Below are positions 1 through 13,000 of a stretch of DNA of 64,000 nt, piece by piece. This DNA comes from Bacillus sp. 103mf. Its GTDB lineage: Bacteria > Bacillota > Bacilli > Bacillales > Bacillaceae_G. The stretch lies in assembly GCF_900116295.1 (NCBI RefSeq), contig NZ_FPAF01000008.1, forward strand, positions 62,001-126,000, in the 5' to 3' direction. Made by a program: the position numbers and the translations under genes. The notes under the pieces are model-generated. The model was not told the DNA's origin. It saw nothing but the letters and a program-made list of their open reading frames with translations, and searched no databases. Within the stretch, counting starts at the first letter, position 1. Each line of letters opens with the position of its first letter.

Positions 1-3000
1 CACCGCAGGACGAGGACGATCCATCGGCAACATTAAGACTGGTAACTCGCCAGATAGCTCTTCCTTCCAATATGCAAGTTGCTGATCAAGTACTTCTTCT
101 TTCATCCATTCCCTTTGCCATTGGGCAAAGTCGGCATATTGAACCGGTAATGGTGCGAGTTCTGCTGGTTTTCCACCAACCGCTTCTTCATAGAATGCCA
201 TCCATTCTTGGAGCAAGATTTCCATCGACCAGCCATCCGAGATAATATGATGCATGGTACAAAGAAGAACCCATTCTTCTTCTGCGATTCGTACGATTTG
301 CCCACGGATCAACGGACCTTGTCCTAAGTCAAATGGCGCTTCGGCTTCGTTTTGGATCCATTTTTCCATTACGCTTTCTCGCTCTTCGGAAGAAAGCGTA
401 GTTAGATCTATTTGGGGAAGGAATCGGAAAGCATACGGTTGAATCTGCTGCACAGGATGACCATCCATTTCATGGAACACCGTTCGCAAAGATTCATGAC
501 GCTCTATCAGCTGATTCCATCCCGTCTCCAATGCTTCGGGTACCCAATTCCCTGTAAGACGGCATACCATCGGTATATTATAAAGTGCGCTATTAGGCGT
601 GAATTGGTCGATGAACCACAGGCGCTGTTGGGCATAAGAGAGCGAAATGGCTTCTCCCCGTTCCATCGGCATAAGCGGTGGAATCTCTCGTTTTTTGTCT
701 CCTTTACGCAATTGATCCAGTCGCTTCGCCAACGCCTCTACTGTTGAATGCTCAAACAGTTCACGTACTAGCAGTTCGATTTGTAATGCCTCTTTTAACC
801 GAGATACAACTTGGGTAGCGAGCAACGAGTGGCCACCTCGATCGAAGAAGGAATCCTGGACACCAATATTTTCTATGCCTAGCACTTGACTCCATACCGA
901 TGCGACGAGCTCTTCCATCGGAGTTCGTGGGTATACAGTATTTTCAGTAGATGGTTCATCAGGTACAGGCAATGCTTTTAAGTCGAGTTTTCCATTCGGT
1001 GTGAGTGGTAAAAATGCCATCTCGACAAAGTGTGCCGGAACCATGTAATTCGGTAAATGTGTTTGCAGATGCTCCCGCCATTCATGAACACTTCCTTCAC
1101 CAACTACATAAGCTACCAATCGTTTGTCTCCTGGATGATCCTCTCTTACCAGTACAACAGCTTCTTTTACAGACAAATGCGCCTGCAAAGTTGCTTCAAC
1201 TTCTCCCAGTTCAATCCGGAAACCACGAATTTTTACTTGGTCATCCGTACGACCATTGAACTGGAGATCACCGTCAGGAAGATAACTTGCTTTGTCCCCA
1301 GTACAATAGAGACGTTTCCCTGACTCAAACGGATGCGGAATAAATTTTTCCTCTGTGAGTTCCGGACGATTGACATAGCCACGAGCAAGGCTCTTTCCTC
1401 CGATATAGAGATCTCCAATCACACCCACTGGCACCGGCTGAAGGTGAGGATCTAATACATATACTTCTGTATTCGCAATCGGTCGACCAATCGACGGAGT
1501 ACCTGTTGTCATTCCTACAGGCACGTAACAATCAGTGGTAACGACGGTATTTTCCGATGGACCATACTGATTAATCACCGCAAAAGGGATTTGTTCAGAT
1601 GGATACTGTGTTAACTGATCTCCTCCCGTAATGATAAAACGGAGATCCGTCTTCTCTGGCCAAGATAATTTCAAGAGTCTTTCCAGAATAGGTGTAGGGG
1701 CAAAGCTAGCCGTGATCCGTGAATCAATGAGCCAATCTCGTAGAGCCTCTGGATTGATTCGCAACTCTTCTGTCGACAAGTATAGTGCTGCACCAGCAGT
1801 GAGATAAGGCCAAATCTCTTGAACGGCTGAGTCAAAGGCAATCCCCGCAATTTGAGTCGCACGATCCTGTTCTGTAATTTGGTATACCGCTTGATGCCAA
1901 TAGACCATATTCATCAATGAACGATATTCGACCATGACACCCTTTGGCTTTCCTGTGGAACCAGAGGTGTAAACGATATAAGCTAAGTGCTCCGGTTTCA
2001 CTTGCCGCTTCGGTGCGATCACACTTTCATCTATTATTTCTTCTAATCTCACCGTTTCGACCTGTTCGGAAAGGCTTTCTTGCGCTGCTGTCGTCACTAC
2101 GATTTGGATCCCTGCATCTTCAATCATGTATTGTAACCGTGATTTCGGATACAACGGATCTAGAACGACATAGGCCCCGCCAGCTTTTAATATGCCAAGT
2201 AAACTTGCCATGAGCTCAGCCGATCTTGGGAGGTAGACACCCACAACTGATTCAGGAACAACCCCTTTTTTCTGCAAAACATGTGCCAACTGATTTGCCC
2301 TCGCATCCAGTTCACCGTAGGTCCACTCTCTCATTTGATCGACCACTGCAATCGCATCGGGACATCGTGCTACTTTGTCCTCAAATCTATCGCAAATAAG
2401 ACCCTCTTGGGACATTTCCATTGCAGTGTCATTCCATGTCTCTAATAACAAATCACGCTCAAATTCGGAGAGCATACTCAAACTATTCAACGGTTTTTGT
2501 GGATGATGAGAAACTTCATGTAGCCAGTTTTCAAAATGTCCTGCCATTCGTTCGATGGTTGTAACATCAAATAAATCCTTATTGTATTCAAAAGAGAAAA
2601 TTAATCCTTCTTCTGCCTCGGCTGCCATTACACTTAAATCAAATTTTGCGATCGAATTATGGCTTTCTATCATTTCGATTCTTCTACCAGACAACACTGG
2701 AAGCTCTTGTTTCATATTTTGTAAGATAAACATCGTCTGGAAGATCGGAGAATGACTTGTACTCCGCTCAGGTTGCACAACTTCTACAATTTTTTCAAAT
2801 GGAATATCTTGATATTCATATGCTTTCAGTGCCTTTTGACGCACCTGAGACAACAACTCTTGGAATGTCGGTGCGCCACTCAGATCAGCCCGATAAACCA
2901 ACGTGTTCACGAAGAAACCGATTAATCCTTCAATCTCTCTGTAATTACGATTCGCAATTGGACTTCCGACGAGAATATCTTCTTGTCCTGTATAACGAGA

Positions 3001-6000
3001 AAGGAAGCTTTGATACGCAGCCAACAGGGTCATAAAGAGCGTCGACCCTTCTTGACGACTGAGTTCGTTCAGTTTGTCGCGTAACGAACGTGACAGCAAC
3101 ACAGTGTGTGTCGATCCGCGATGAGTTTGCACCGCAGGACGCGGGTGATCCGTCGGCAGTTGTAGCACAGGAAGCTCACCAAACAATTCTTCCTGCCAAT
3201 AGTTGAGTTGCTGTTCAAGCACTTCTTCCCTCAACCATCCCTTTTGCCACTGAGCAAAGTCCGCATATTGAACCGGTAATGGTTCAAGCTCTGCTACCTT
3301 CTCATCCGTTGCTTCCTCATAGAAAGCTATCCATTCTTCAAGTAGGACTCCCATCGACCATCCATCCGAAACGATATGATGCAGGGTGCAGAGGAGGATC
3401 CATTCCTCTTCTCCCACTCGCAAGACGATTGTCCGAATCAGTGGGCCCTCTTCTAAGTCAAATGGCACTTCTGTTTCTTGCTGAATTAAACGTTTAACTT
3501 CTGCGTCTCGCTCTTCCGGAGAAAGCACAGTTAAATCCATTTGGGGAAGAGACCGGAAAACATACGGCTGAATCTGCTGCACAGGATGACCATCCACTTC
3601 ATGAAACACCGTCCGCAATGATTCATGACGCTCTATCAGCTGATTCCATCCCGTCTCCAATGCTTCGGGTACCCAATTCCCTGTAAGACGGCATACCATT
3701 GGCATATTATAAAGTGCACTATTGGGCGTGAATTGGTCGATGAACCACAAGCGCTGTTGTGCATAAGAGAGCGGAATGACTTCTCCTCGTTCCATCGGCA
3801 TAAGCGGTGGAATCTCTCGTTTTTTGTCTCCTTTACGCAACTGATCCAGTCGCTTCGCCAGTTCCTCCACCGTTGAATACTCAAACAGTTCACGCACCGG
3901 TAGTTCGATTTGGAAGACTTCTTGTAAACGTGAGACAACTTGAGTAGCGAGTAGCGAGTGGCCACCAAGTTCGAAGAAGGAATCCTGAACACCAATATTT
4001 CCTATACCTAGCACTTGACTCCATACCGAAGCGATGAGCTCTTCCACTGGTGTTCGCGGTGAGACAATATTTACGCTCATGGGCTGTCCATCCAATGCCA
4101 GTAAGGCTTTGCGATCGATTTTGCCATTCGGAGTGAGTGGCATCACTTCCATCTCGACAAAGTATGCCGGAACCATGTAATTTGGTAATTGCGTCTTGAG
4201 GTGCTCGCGCCATTCTCCAGTGTTTCCTTCACCCACCACATAAGCTACTAACCGCTTGTCTCCAGGATGATCTTCCTTCACCAACACTACAGCCTCTTTC
4301 ACAGATGAATGATCGTGTAGGACCGCTTCAATCTCTCCCAGCTCAATCCGGAATCCTCTGATTTTCACTTGGTTATCTATTCTTCCGATATACTCCACGT
4401 TGCGATCATTCAGATACCTCACCAGGTCCCCCGTCCGATAGAGCCGTTCCCCTTCCTTAAATGGATGCGGAATAAAACGTTCGGCAGTTAACTCTGGACG
4501 ATTGAAGTAACCACGTGCCAAACCTATACCACCAAGGTAAAGTTCCCCAGCCACACCTATCGGTACCACCTGTTGGCCTTGATCTAGCACATACAATTCG
4601 GTATTATCAATCGGACGACCAATCGGAATAAGCAACGGTTCTTTTTCTAAATCACAATCATAGTAAGTGACATCTACAGTCGCTTCTGTAGGACCATACA
4701 AGTTGCTTAACTTCGTTTGCTGAAAATCATAAAACACACCCTTAAACCGGCGAACCTGTTCGGTATTTAACGCTTCTCCACTGGTGAAAACCTGACATAA
4801 AGACGATACGTCCTTTTTCGCTTTAGATTGTTCCATATAATCCAAGAAAGTAGATAACATCGACGGAACAAAGTGCATCGTAGTCACGCGATATCGCTCA
4901 ATACACTCCTCAATCATTGCAGGATCCTTCTCGCCACCCGGTGGAAGTAAACAAACACGTGCTCCTACAAATGACCACCAAAATAATTCCCAGACAGAGA
5001 CATCAAACGAAAACGGCGTTTTTTGAAGAATCGTATCCTGTTCAGATAATGGATAGTTTTTTTGCATCCACTGTAAACGGTTGATAACCGAGTGGTGTTC
5101 AATCATCACTCCCTTCGGATTCCCTGTCGAACCCGAAGTGTAAATGATATACGCCAAGTTGTTTGCTGTCACTCCGCTCACTGGCGCCAAGCTACTCTCT
5201 TTAGAAATCGCCGCTTGATCTCGATCCAAACAAATCGCTTGGATGCCTTCAGGCAACCAACCCTGTAACGCTTCCTTTGTTAAAAGCACTTGGATCTGCG
5301 AGTTCTCTAAAATGTATCTCAGGCGATTTTCAGGATAACTCGGATCCAGTGGGACATAAGCCCCACCCGCTTTGAGAATCCCTAAGAGACCAATAATCAT
5401 TTCGGGTGAACGCTCGACACATATACCGACCAATGACTCAGGTCCTATATCCCGTTTCTGTAAATAATGTGCCAATTGGTTCGCTTTCTCGTTGAGTTCT
5501 TGATACGTCAGCTGTCCACCTTCATACACTACCGCCACCGCTTCAGGTGTACGCGCAACCTGCTGCTCAAACATTTCGTGAATCATGCTCTCATGTGAAT
5601 AAACTACGTCAGTGTCATTCCATTCTTCCAAGAGCTGCTTCTGTTCTGTTTCCGATAGCATCGACAGCTTTGTAAATGATTCATCTGGATGATGAACAAT
5701 TTCGTTCAACCAGTTTTCAAAATGCCCTGCCATACGTGCAATGGTTCTACTGTCAAATAAATCTGTATTGTATTCAAAAGAGACAAATAGACCTTCTTCC
5801 ACCTCATAAGCGGTTAAACTCAAATCAAATTTCGCGATAGAAATATTACTTTCTATCATTTCCAAGCTTCTCCCAGACAGCTCTATTCGTTCTTGTTTTA
5901 TATTCTGTAGCGTAAACATGGTCTGGAAGATGGGCGAATGACTCGTGCTCCGTTCAGGTTGTACAGTTTCTACCACTTTTTCAAACGGAATATCTTGATA

Positions 6001-7059
6001 TTCATACGCTTTCAACGCCTTTTTCTTTATCTGAGACAAAATCTCCCGGAACGTCGGATTTCCACTGAGATCCGCCCGATAGACTAACGTATTAACAAAG
6101 AAGCCGATTAATCCCTCTACTCCTTTATGATTCCGATTCGCAATCGGACTTCCGACAAGAATATCTTCTTGCCCCGTATAACGAGCAAGAAAGCTCTGAT
6201 ATGCAGCCATTAAGGTCATGAATAAGGTAGATCCTTCTCGTCGACTTAAATCCTTCAATGAACTGAGTAGTGTGTGAGGAAGCATCACATGATACGTGTC
6301 CCCAGCATACGTTTGCGTAACCGGTCGAGGGCGATCCACTGGCAGTTGTAGTATGGGAAGCTCACCGGACAATTCTTCCTGCCAATACGTAAGTTGTCGA
6401 TCTAGCACTTCACCCTGCAACCACTGCCTTTGCCATTTCGCAAAGTCTGCATATTGAATCGATAGCGAACTTAGTCCAGCAGGCTCCCCACTCATTTCTT
6501 CCTCATAGAAGGCCAGCAATTCATTGATCAATATGCCGATGGACCACGCATCAGAAATAATATGATGCATGGTACATAGCAATAACCATTCCTCTTTCCC
6601 TAATTGAACCAGTTGATTACGAATCAAAGGGCCATTCATTAAATCAAACGGATCCTGCGTTTCCCTAGCAATCAAACTCTCTATCTCTTTTTCCTTTACT
6701 TCCAGAGGAAAGTGAGAATAATCCTCTACAGGTAGTTTTCTAGGAAGGAATTCCACAATATGTTGCACAGGTTGGTCTCCTACTTCCTTAAAAACGGTGC
6801 GTAATGATTCATGACGCTCAATGAGTCGATTTAATCCCTTTTCCAATGCTTCAGGTATCCAATTTCCTTTTAGACGCCATACTGTCGGAATATTATATAA
6901 TGAACTGTTTGGGTTAAATCGATCCATAAACCACAAACGTTGTTGTGCATAGGACAACGGAAGCGCTTCTTTATTCTCCTTTTTCTGCATCTGCTTCTGA
7001 AGCCACGCTCTCTTCTCAGGAGAAAGCGAATTCAACTTTGCAAGTAAATCACTTCTCAT
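1..7059 (-). CDS. krsC: Kurstakin NRPS subunit C, 5' part (C-A(Ser)-T-C-A-T-C...)
   Basis: Multimodular nonribosomal peptide synthetase whose 3' end lies outside the window (about 2350 residues visible). Domains in order: condensation about 30-460, adenylation 480-985, carrier with GGHSLL near 1031, condensation 1090-1540, adenylation 1555-2030, carrier 2043-2116, start of a third condensation domain. The first pocket code reads DVWHFSLVDK, the classic Ser code. The second reads DSQFIGQVVK, which I cannot assign from the code; His is expected if the product is kurstakin (Thr-Gly-Ala-Ser-His-Gln-Gln). The first condensation domain has HHIISDAWS where HHxxxDG is usual. The start codon overlaps the krsB stop as ATGA, so the genes are translationally coupled. 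The short charged N-terminus looks like a docking segment. The krs assignment rests on codes and gene order. Confidence 0.85.
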   Translation of the reverse strand, partial: MRSDLLAKLNSLSPEKRAWLQKQMQKKENKEALPLSYAQQRLWFMDRFNPNSSLYNIPTVWRLKGNWIPEALEKGLNRLIERHESLRTVFKEVGDQPVQHIVEFLPRKLPVEDYSHFPLEVKEKEIESLIARETQDPFDLMNGPLIRNQLVQLGKEEWLLLCTMHHIISDAWSIGILINELLAFYEEEMSGEPAGLSSLSIQYADFAKWQRQWLQGEVLDRQLTYWQEELSGELPILQLPVDRPRPVTQTYAGDTYHVMLPHTLLSSLKDLSRREGSTLFMTLMAAYQSFLARYTGQEDILVGSPIANRNHKGVEGLIGFFVNTLVYRADLSGNPTFREILSQIKKKALKAYEYQDIPFEKVVETVQPERSTSHSPIFQTMFTLQNIKQERIELSGRSLEMIESNISIAKFDLSLTAYEVEEGLFVSFEYNTDLFDSRTIARMAGHFENWLNEIVHHPDESFTKLSMLSETEQKQLLEEWNDTDVVYSHESMIHEMFEQQVARTPEAVAVVYEGGQLTYQELNEKANQLAHYLQKRDIGPESLVGICVERSPEMIIGLLGILKAGGAYVPLDPSYPENRLRYILENSQIQVLLTKEALQGWLPEGIQAICLDRDQAAISKESSLAPVSGVTANNLAYIIYTSGSTGNPKGVMIEHHSVINRLQWMQKNYPLSEQDTILQKTPFSFDVSVWELFWWSFVGARVCLLPPGGEKDPAMIEECIERYRVTTMHFVPSMLSTFLDYMEQSKAKKDVSSLCQVFTSGEALNTEQVRRFKGVFYDFQQTKLSNLYGPTEATVDVTYYDCDLEKEPLLIPIGRPIDNTELYVLDQGQQVVPIGVAGELYLGGIGLARGYFNRPELTAERFIPHPFKEGERLYRTGDLVRYLNDRNVEYIGRIDNQVKIRGFRIELGEIEAVLHDHSSVKEAVVLVKEDHPGDKRLVAYVVGEGNTGEWREHLKTQLPNYMVPAYFVEMEVMPLTPNGKIDRKALLALDGQPMSVNIVSPRTPVEELIASVWSQVLGIGNIGVQDSFFELGGHSLLATQVVSRLQEVFQIELPVRELFEYSTVEELAKRLDQLRKGDKKREIPPLMPMERGEVIPLSYAQQRLWFIDQFTPNSALYNMPMVCRLTGNWVPEALETGWNQLIERHESLRTVFHEVDGHPVQQIQPYVFRSLPQMDLTVLSPEERDAEVKRLIQQETEVPFDLEEGPLIRTIVLRVGEEEWILLCTLHHIVSDGWSMGVLLEEWIAFYEEATDEKVAELEPLPVQYADFAQWQKGWLREEVLEQQLNYWQEELFGELPVLQLPTDHPRPAVQTHRGSTHTVLLSRSLRDKLNELSRQEGSTLFMTLLAAYQSFLSRYTGQEDILVGSPIANRNYREIEGLIGFFVNTLVYRADLSGAPTFQELLSQVRQKALKAYEYQDIPFEKIVEVVQPERSTSHSPIFQTMFILQNMKQELPVLSGRRIEMIESHNSIAKFDLSVMAAEAEEGLIFSFEYNKDLFDVTTIERMAGHFENWLHEVSHHPQKPLNSLSMLSEFERDLLLETWNDTAMEMSQEGLICDRFEDKVARCPDAIAVVDQMREWTYGELDARANQLAHVLQKKGVVPESVVGVYLPRSAELMASLLGILKAGGAYVVLDPLYPKSRLQYMIEDAGIQIVVTTAAQESLSEQVETVRLEEIIDESVIAPKRQVKPEHLAYIVYTSGSTGKPKGVMVEYRSLMNMVYWHQAVYQITEQDRATQIAGIAFDSAVQEIWPYLTAGAALYLSTEELRINPEALRDWLIDSRITASFAPTPILERLLKLSWPEKTDLRFIITGGDQLTQYPSEQIPFAVINQYGPSENTVVTTDCYVPVGMTTGTPSIGRPIANTEVYVLDPHLQPVPVGVIGDLYIGGKSLARGYVNRPELTEEKFIPHPFESGKRLYCTGDKASYLPDGDLQFNGRTDDQVKIRGFRIELGEVEATLQAHLSVKEAVVLVREDHPGDKRLVAYVVGEGSVHEWREHLQTHLPNYMVPAHFVEMAFLPLTPNGKLDLKALPVPDEPSTENTVYPRTPMEELVASVWSQVLGIENIGVQDSFFDRGGHSLLATQVVSRLKEALQIELLVRELFEHSTVEALAKRLDQLRKGDKKREIPPLMPMERGEAISLSYAQQRLWFIDQFTPNSALYNIPMVCRLTGNWVPEALETGWNQLIERHESLRTVFHEMDGHPVQQIQPYAFRFLPQIDLTTLSSEERESVMEKWIQNEAEAPFDLGQGPLIRGQIVRIAEEEWVLLCTMHHIISDGWSMEILLQEWMAFYEEAVGGKPAELAPLPVQYADFAQWQREWMKEEVLDQQLAYWKEELSGELPVLMLPMDRPRPAV

Positions 7060-10000
7060 TTTCTCACACCTTCCTCAACCAAGTTTCTCTCGAATATATC
7101 TTGCGCTTCTTCCTCTGATAACTCTTCCAATTGCTTAAGAAGTTCAAGTAACTCTTCATCATTACTCGCTGCTGCTTCATTTTGAATATAGTCTTGAAAA
7201 CTTACATTCTCCTTACTATCATTCTGCGCTTGCTCATTTCCACTACAGCGCAACTGATTAACCCGTTCTGCCAATTCCTGCACGGTAGTATACGTAAATA
7301 AATCATGCAGTGGTAACTCAATTCCAAAGGTTTCATTCAGATTAGAAACAGCTTGTGTAGCGAGTAATGAATGGCCACCTAGTTCAAAAAACGAATCATG
7401 AATCCCGATATTTTCAGTGCCTAAAATTTGATGCCATATCGAAACAATCGCTTCTTCTGTAGGTGTACGAGGGGCAACATAACCACCCTCTGCTTCCTTG
7501 CGCTCTGGTGCAGGTAAGGCTTTCCGATCGATTTTCCCATTTGTGGTGAGTGGGAATGCTGTCAATTCGACAAAGTGTGCCGGAACCATGTAATTTGGTA
7601 ACTGGGTCTTGAGATAATCACGCCACGCATAAGCATTTCCTTCTCCCACTACATAGGCAACCAAACGCTGATCACCCGGATGATCTTCGCGTACCATCAC
7701 AACGACTTCGTTAACCGATGAATGACTTTGTAACGTCGCTTCAATCTCCCCTAGCTCAATCCGGAATCCACGGATCTTCACTTGATGATCGATCCGACCG
7801 AGATAATCCAAATTCCCGTCCGGTAGATATCTCACAAGATCTCCCGTCCGATATACTCGCTCCCCTTCTTTAAATGGATGCGGGATAAAACGCTCGTTTG
7901 TTAAGTCAGGGCGGTTTAAGTAGCCACGTGCCAAGCCTGATCCCCCAATGTAAAGCTCACCCACTACACCAATCGGGACCATTTGCTGGTTTGCACTGAG
8001 TACATATACTTCTGTGTTAGAGATAGGTCTACCGATCGGTGGTACCTTGTGCATGACGCCCTTTTCTAGCTTCATATACGTTGAATAAGTAGTATCTTCG
8101 GATGGACCGTATAGGTTGTACACCTTTTCAATCGGACTTCTCTCATACAAGTGCTGGACCAGTGACTGTGGCAACGGTTCTCCAGCCAAATTCATCACTT
8201 TTACCGAAGAAGGAATCATCATTGCTCGAACCAATTCCTTCGCTGCTGATGGCACAGTATTGACTAAAGTCACATCCTTCGTAGACAACTTGTCCAGATG
8301 AAGGGCACTTTCAGCGACAATCACCTTACCCCCCCTCGTCAAAGGAACAAATACTTCAAAAACCGATAGATCAAAAGATAGTGAAGTTGATGCCAGCACT
8401 CCCGCTAATTCCTGTCGGGAATAGGTTTGATGTGCCCAATGGATCATCGCCAACGTACTCCGATGCTCAATCATCACTCCCTTAGGATTACCAGTGGACC
8501 CTGAGGTATAAATGATATAAGCTAAATTATCGCTTGTCACTTCACTCGTACATGCTGTCGTTACTTCCTGTTCGATCGCTGCTCGATCACGATCGATACA
8601 AATCATGTCAACCGATTCAGGTAACGTCATTTTTTGCTGCAACTTTTCCTGTGTCACCAGTACTTCGATATGAGCATCCGCTAAAATATACCGTATCCGA
8701 CTCTCAGGATACGCAGGATCAATCGGAACATACGCTCCTCCTGCTTTCATGATTCCTAAGAGACCGACAATCATCTCGGATGAACGTGTAACGCTGATCC
8801 CAACCAATGATTCGCATCCCACACCCCTCTTCTGGAGATAATGGGCCAACTGATTAGAGCGTTCGTTCAGTTCTCGATACGTTAACTCCTCAGCTTCGCA
8901 CACTACCGCGATTGTATCTGGCGTTTTCTCCACTTGTTCCTCAAACAATGTATGAATCGTGCTTTCACGTATGGCCACGACACCTGTGTCATTCCATTCC
9001 TCTAGTAACCTCTTATATTCTGCTTTCGATAACATATTCAGCTTTGATAGTGAATCTATTGGGTGAGTTACAATTTCATATAACCAATGTTCAAAATGGC
9101 CTGCCATTCGTTCAATGGTTGCAGCATTAAACAAATCGGTATTATATTCAAAGGTTAGCAATAACCCTTCTTCCGTCTCCGATGCAAATAAACTCAAATC
9201 AAATTTGGCAACCGAAGTATGACTTTCCATCAGCTCCATGTTTCTTTCAGGTAGCTGAGGTAACTCTTGTTTCGTATTCTGTAAGGTAAACATGGTTTGG
9301 AAAATCGGCGAATGACTGGTATTCCGTTCAGGTTTTACAGCTTCTACCACTTTCTCAAACGGAATGTCCTGATACTCGTATGTTTTTAGTGCTTTTTTTC
9401 GTATCTGCGACAGAAGTTCTTGGAACGTCGGATCTCCACTGAAATCAGCTCGATAAACCAACGTATTTGCAAAGAAACCTATTAATCCTTCAATCTCTTT
9501 AACATTCCGGTTCGCAATCGGGCTTCCAACCAAGATGTCGTCTTGTCCTGTATAACGAGCAAGGAAACTTTGATACGCCGCCATCAAGGTCATAAATAAA
9601 GTGGATCCTTCTTGTAGACTTAATTCCTTGAGCTTTTCCCGTAAGGAATTCGCCACCATCAGAGACTGACTTGCACCACGGTGGGTTTGAACAGCAGGTC
9701 GAGGATGATCCATCGGTAATTGCAAGACCGGTAACTCACCAGCCAATTCTTCCTTCCAATATTGAAGGTGCTGATCAAGATTCTCTTCTTTTTGCCATTC
9801 TTTTTGCCACAGGGCAAAGTCCGCATATTGAACAGGTAACTCCTTCAGTTCAACTGGTTTTCCACTTATCGCTCCTTCATAAAAAGCCATCCATTCTTCG
9901 AGTAAGATTCCCATTGACCACCCATCCGAAATAATATGATGCATCGTACAAAGGAGTACCCATTCCTCTTTGTCCACTTTCAAAATTCGTGTTCGAATCA

Positions 10001-13000
10001 AAGGACCTTGTCCCAAATGAAATGGTTCCTCTGCTTCGTTTTGAATAAGCCGTTTCATCTCTCTTTCTCTGTCTTCTAGAGAGAGATTTGTTAGATCCAT
10101 TTGAGGGAGGGGGTTGAAAACATGCGACTGAACCTGTTGAACGGGTTCACCCTCTCGTTCTTGAATTACTGTCCGCAATGATTCATGACGTTCAATCAAC
10201 TGATTCCATCCCGTCTCCAATGCTTCAAGTGACCATTTCCCTGTCAGTCGACATGCTGCATGAATATTGTACATCGCACTATTTGGCATTAATTGATCAA
10301 TGAACCATAGGCGTTTCTGTGCGTAGGAAAGCGGAATAGATTCTTCCCGCGACATAGGTACAAGTGGTGGAATCTCTCGTTTTTTATCTCCTTTACACAA
10401 CTGATCCAGTCGCTTCGCCAGTGCCTCCACCGTATCGTACTTGAAAAGTTCACGTAGCGGGATTTTGATCTGGAATGCTTCTTGTAATCGAGAGACGATT
10501 TGGGTAGCGAGTAATGAGTGCCCACCACGTTCAAAGAAAGAGTCCTGAATGCCGATATTTTCTATTCCTAACACTTGACTCCAAACTGAGGCGATGAGCT
10601 CTTCCGATGGTGTTCTTGGTAGGACGTTAAACTCTCCCATAGATTGTCCTTCCGGCGCTGGTAAGGCTTTTCGGTCGATTTTTCCATTCGGAGTAAGCGG
10701 GAAATATTCCAACTCTACAAGGTGTGCTGGAACCATGTAATTCGGTAATTGGTTCTGGAGATACTCTCGCCAATTTTGGATATTTCCATCGCTTATCACA
10801 TAAGCTACCAATCGCTGATCGCCTGGGCGATCTTCTCTCACTAACACGACTGCCTCTTTAATAGACGAATGCCTTTCTAAAGTCGCTTCAATTTCTCCAA
10901 GCTCAATCCGAAAGCCACGCACTTTCACCTGATGGTCCATTCTTCCTATAAATTCTAAATTCCCATCAGTTAGATATCTTACTGAATCTCCAGTTCGATA
11001 TAGCCGTTCTCCTAATTGAAACGGATGCGGAACGAATCTTTCAGCAGTAAGATCAGGTCGATTTAAGTAACCACGCGCTAAGCCTGCACCACCAATATAC
11101 AACTCACCCTCTATCCCTATCGATTGCAAACGCTGATTCTGATCTAATACATACAGCTGGATATTTTGTATCGGATTACCAATAGAAACAAATTCTAGAT
11201 GGGGTTGACAGTCAAATGCATTCACGTAAATGGTTGCTTCTGTTGGTCCATAAAAGTTGGTCAATTTAACTTGTCCGCTCTGATCCCAGTGTTGTTGAAA
11301 TCGTCTAACCAACCCTGGACTAAGCTCTTCCCCACCTGAGAACACATGACGCACGGATGAACATTTCAGTTTCCAATCAATATGATTGAAATGATCTAAA
11401 AAAACAGATAGCATCGAAGGAACAAATTGGACAACGGTAACCCGATGCTTCTCTATCACTTCAGCTATTATAGAAGGATCCTTTTCTCCACCTGGAGGCA
11501 GGAAGGATACACATGCTCCTACACTAATACCCCAAAATAACTCCCACACAGATACATCAAATGAGAATGGTGTTTTCTGCAAGACCACATCCTTTTCAGA
11601 GAGTGGATATTGATGTTGCATCCATTCAAGATAATTGATCACCGAATGATGCTCAATCATCACTCCCTTTGGATTACCTGTAGATCCTGAAGTATACATA
11701 ACGTATGCTAAATTTTTTCCTGCTACACTGCTTGTACATGCGATCGGTTCTTCCTGTTCAATCGCAATGCGATCTTGATCCATACAAATTGTTTCGATTT
11801 GTTCGGATATACCTATTTTTTCTAACTTTTCTTGCGTCACTAGTACTTCGATTCTAGCATCTTCTAATATATATCGTAGCCGATTCTCGGGATACGTAGG
11901 ATCAAGTGGAACATAAGCTCCTCCTGACTTTAGAATCCCTAGCAACGCTATCATCATTTTTGGCGATCGTTCCATATATACACCGACTAATGACTCTGGA
12001 CCCACACCACGCTTCTGTAAATAGTGAGCTAGCTGATTAGCACGCTCATTCAGCTCTCTATAGGTAAGTTTCTCATTTTCATAAATAACCGCAATCGCTT
12101 CTGGCGTTTTCTCCACTTGCTGCTCAAATAACGTATGAATCATGCTTTCAGATGAATATTCTACTTGGGTATCATTCCATTTCTCTAGCAGTTGTGTCCG
12201 CTCTTCCATTGTTAAATGGGTAATTTCGGATAGCTTTGAATCTGAGCTTTTTGTCATCTGAATTAATGTTTGCGATAGATGATCCTGAACCCGATGAATT
12301 GTCTCTTCATCAAAATGATGACGGTCATACATCAACTTCAAAGTAAATTCCTTACCTGGCATTGCAATGAGCGTCAAAGGATAATTTGTTTGTTCTGCAC
12401 TTTGGACCTCTAGTAATCTTAAATCAGCATTGCGCTCTCCTTGGATCGGGTAATTTTCGAACACATACAAGGTATGAAATAAAGTACTGCTCCTTGGAAC
12501 TTCACTCCAACCTTGAATATCGACCAACGAATTATACTCGTATTGTCTCCGTTCCATTTCTTTCATCTGTATCTTACGGAGCCAGTCTACTACTGATGTA
12601 TCATTCTTTACATGAATTCGGGTAGGCAATGTGTTAATGAATAGACCAACCATTTGCTCTGCCCCTACTAATTCAGTAGGACGTCCGGAGCTAGTAACAC
12701 CAAATACGATGTCGCTTTCACCGCTATACCGGCTCATCAAGTAAGCCCAGGCTCCTTGTACTAACGTATTTAATGTTAGCTGACTATTTCGCACCCACTC
12801 TTGTAAAGTCTCAGTCAGTTCCTCAGATAGCCGATAAGCGCTCTCTCCATAACCCTTCTCCTGCCCCTGGTCACTTCTTCCCATTGCTAATGGCGTAGGT
12901 GCATGAAATCCTTTTAATTCTTCTGTCCAAAATTTCTCTGCTTTACTTCGATCTTGTTTATTAATCCACTGGATATATTTTTTATAAGGAAGGGACTTAG

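Noticed and set aside
1555-1850. DSQFIGQVVK pocket as a Pro code (shares DxQ and VVK with Pro codes)
   Set aside because: Position in the assembly line after Ser favours His for kurstakin; code alone is not decisive, so left unassigned.
102-12625. Many ORFs of 60-120 codons on both strands inside the NRPS genes
   Set aside because: They are antisense or shifted frames of the large GC-richer NRPS ORFs, without ribosome sites, and repeat with each module.
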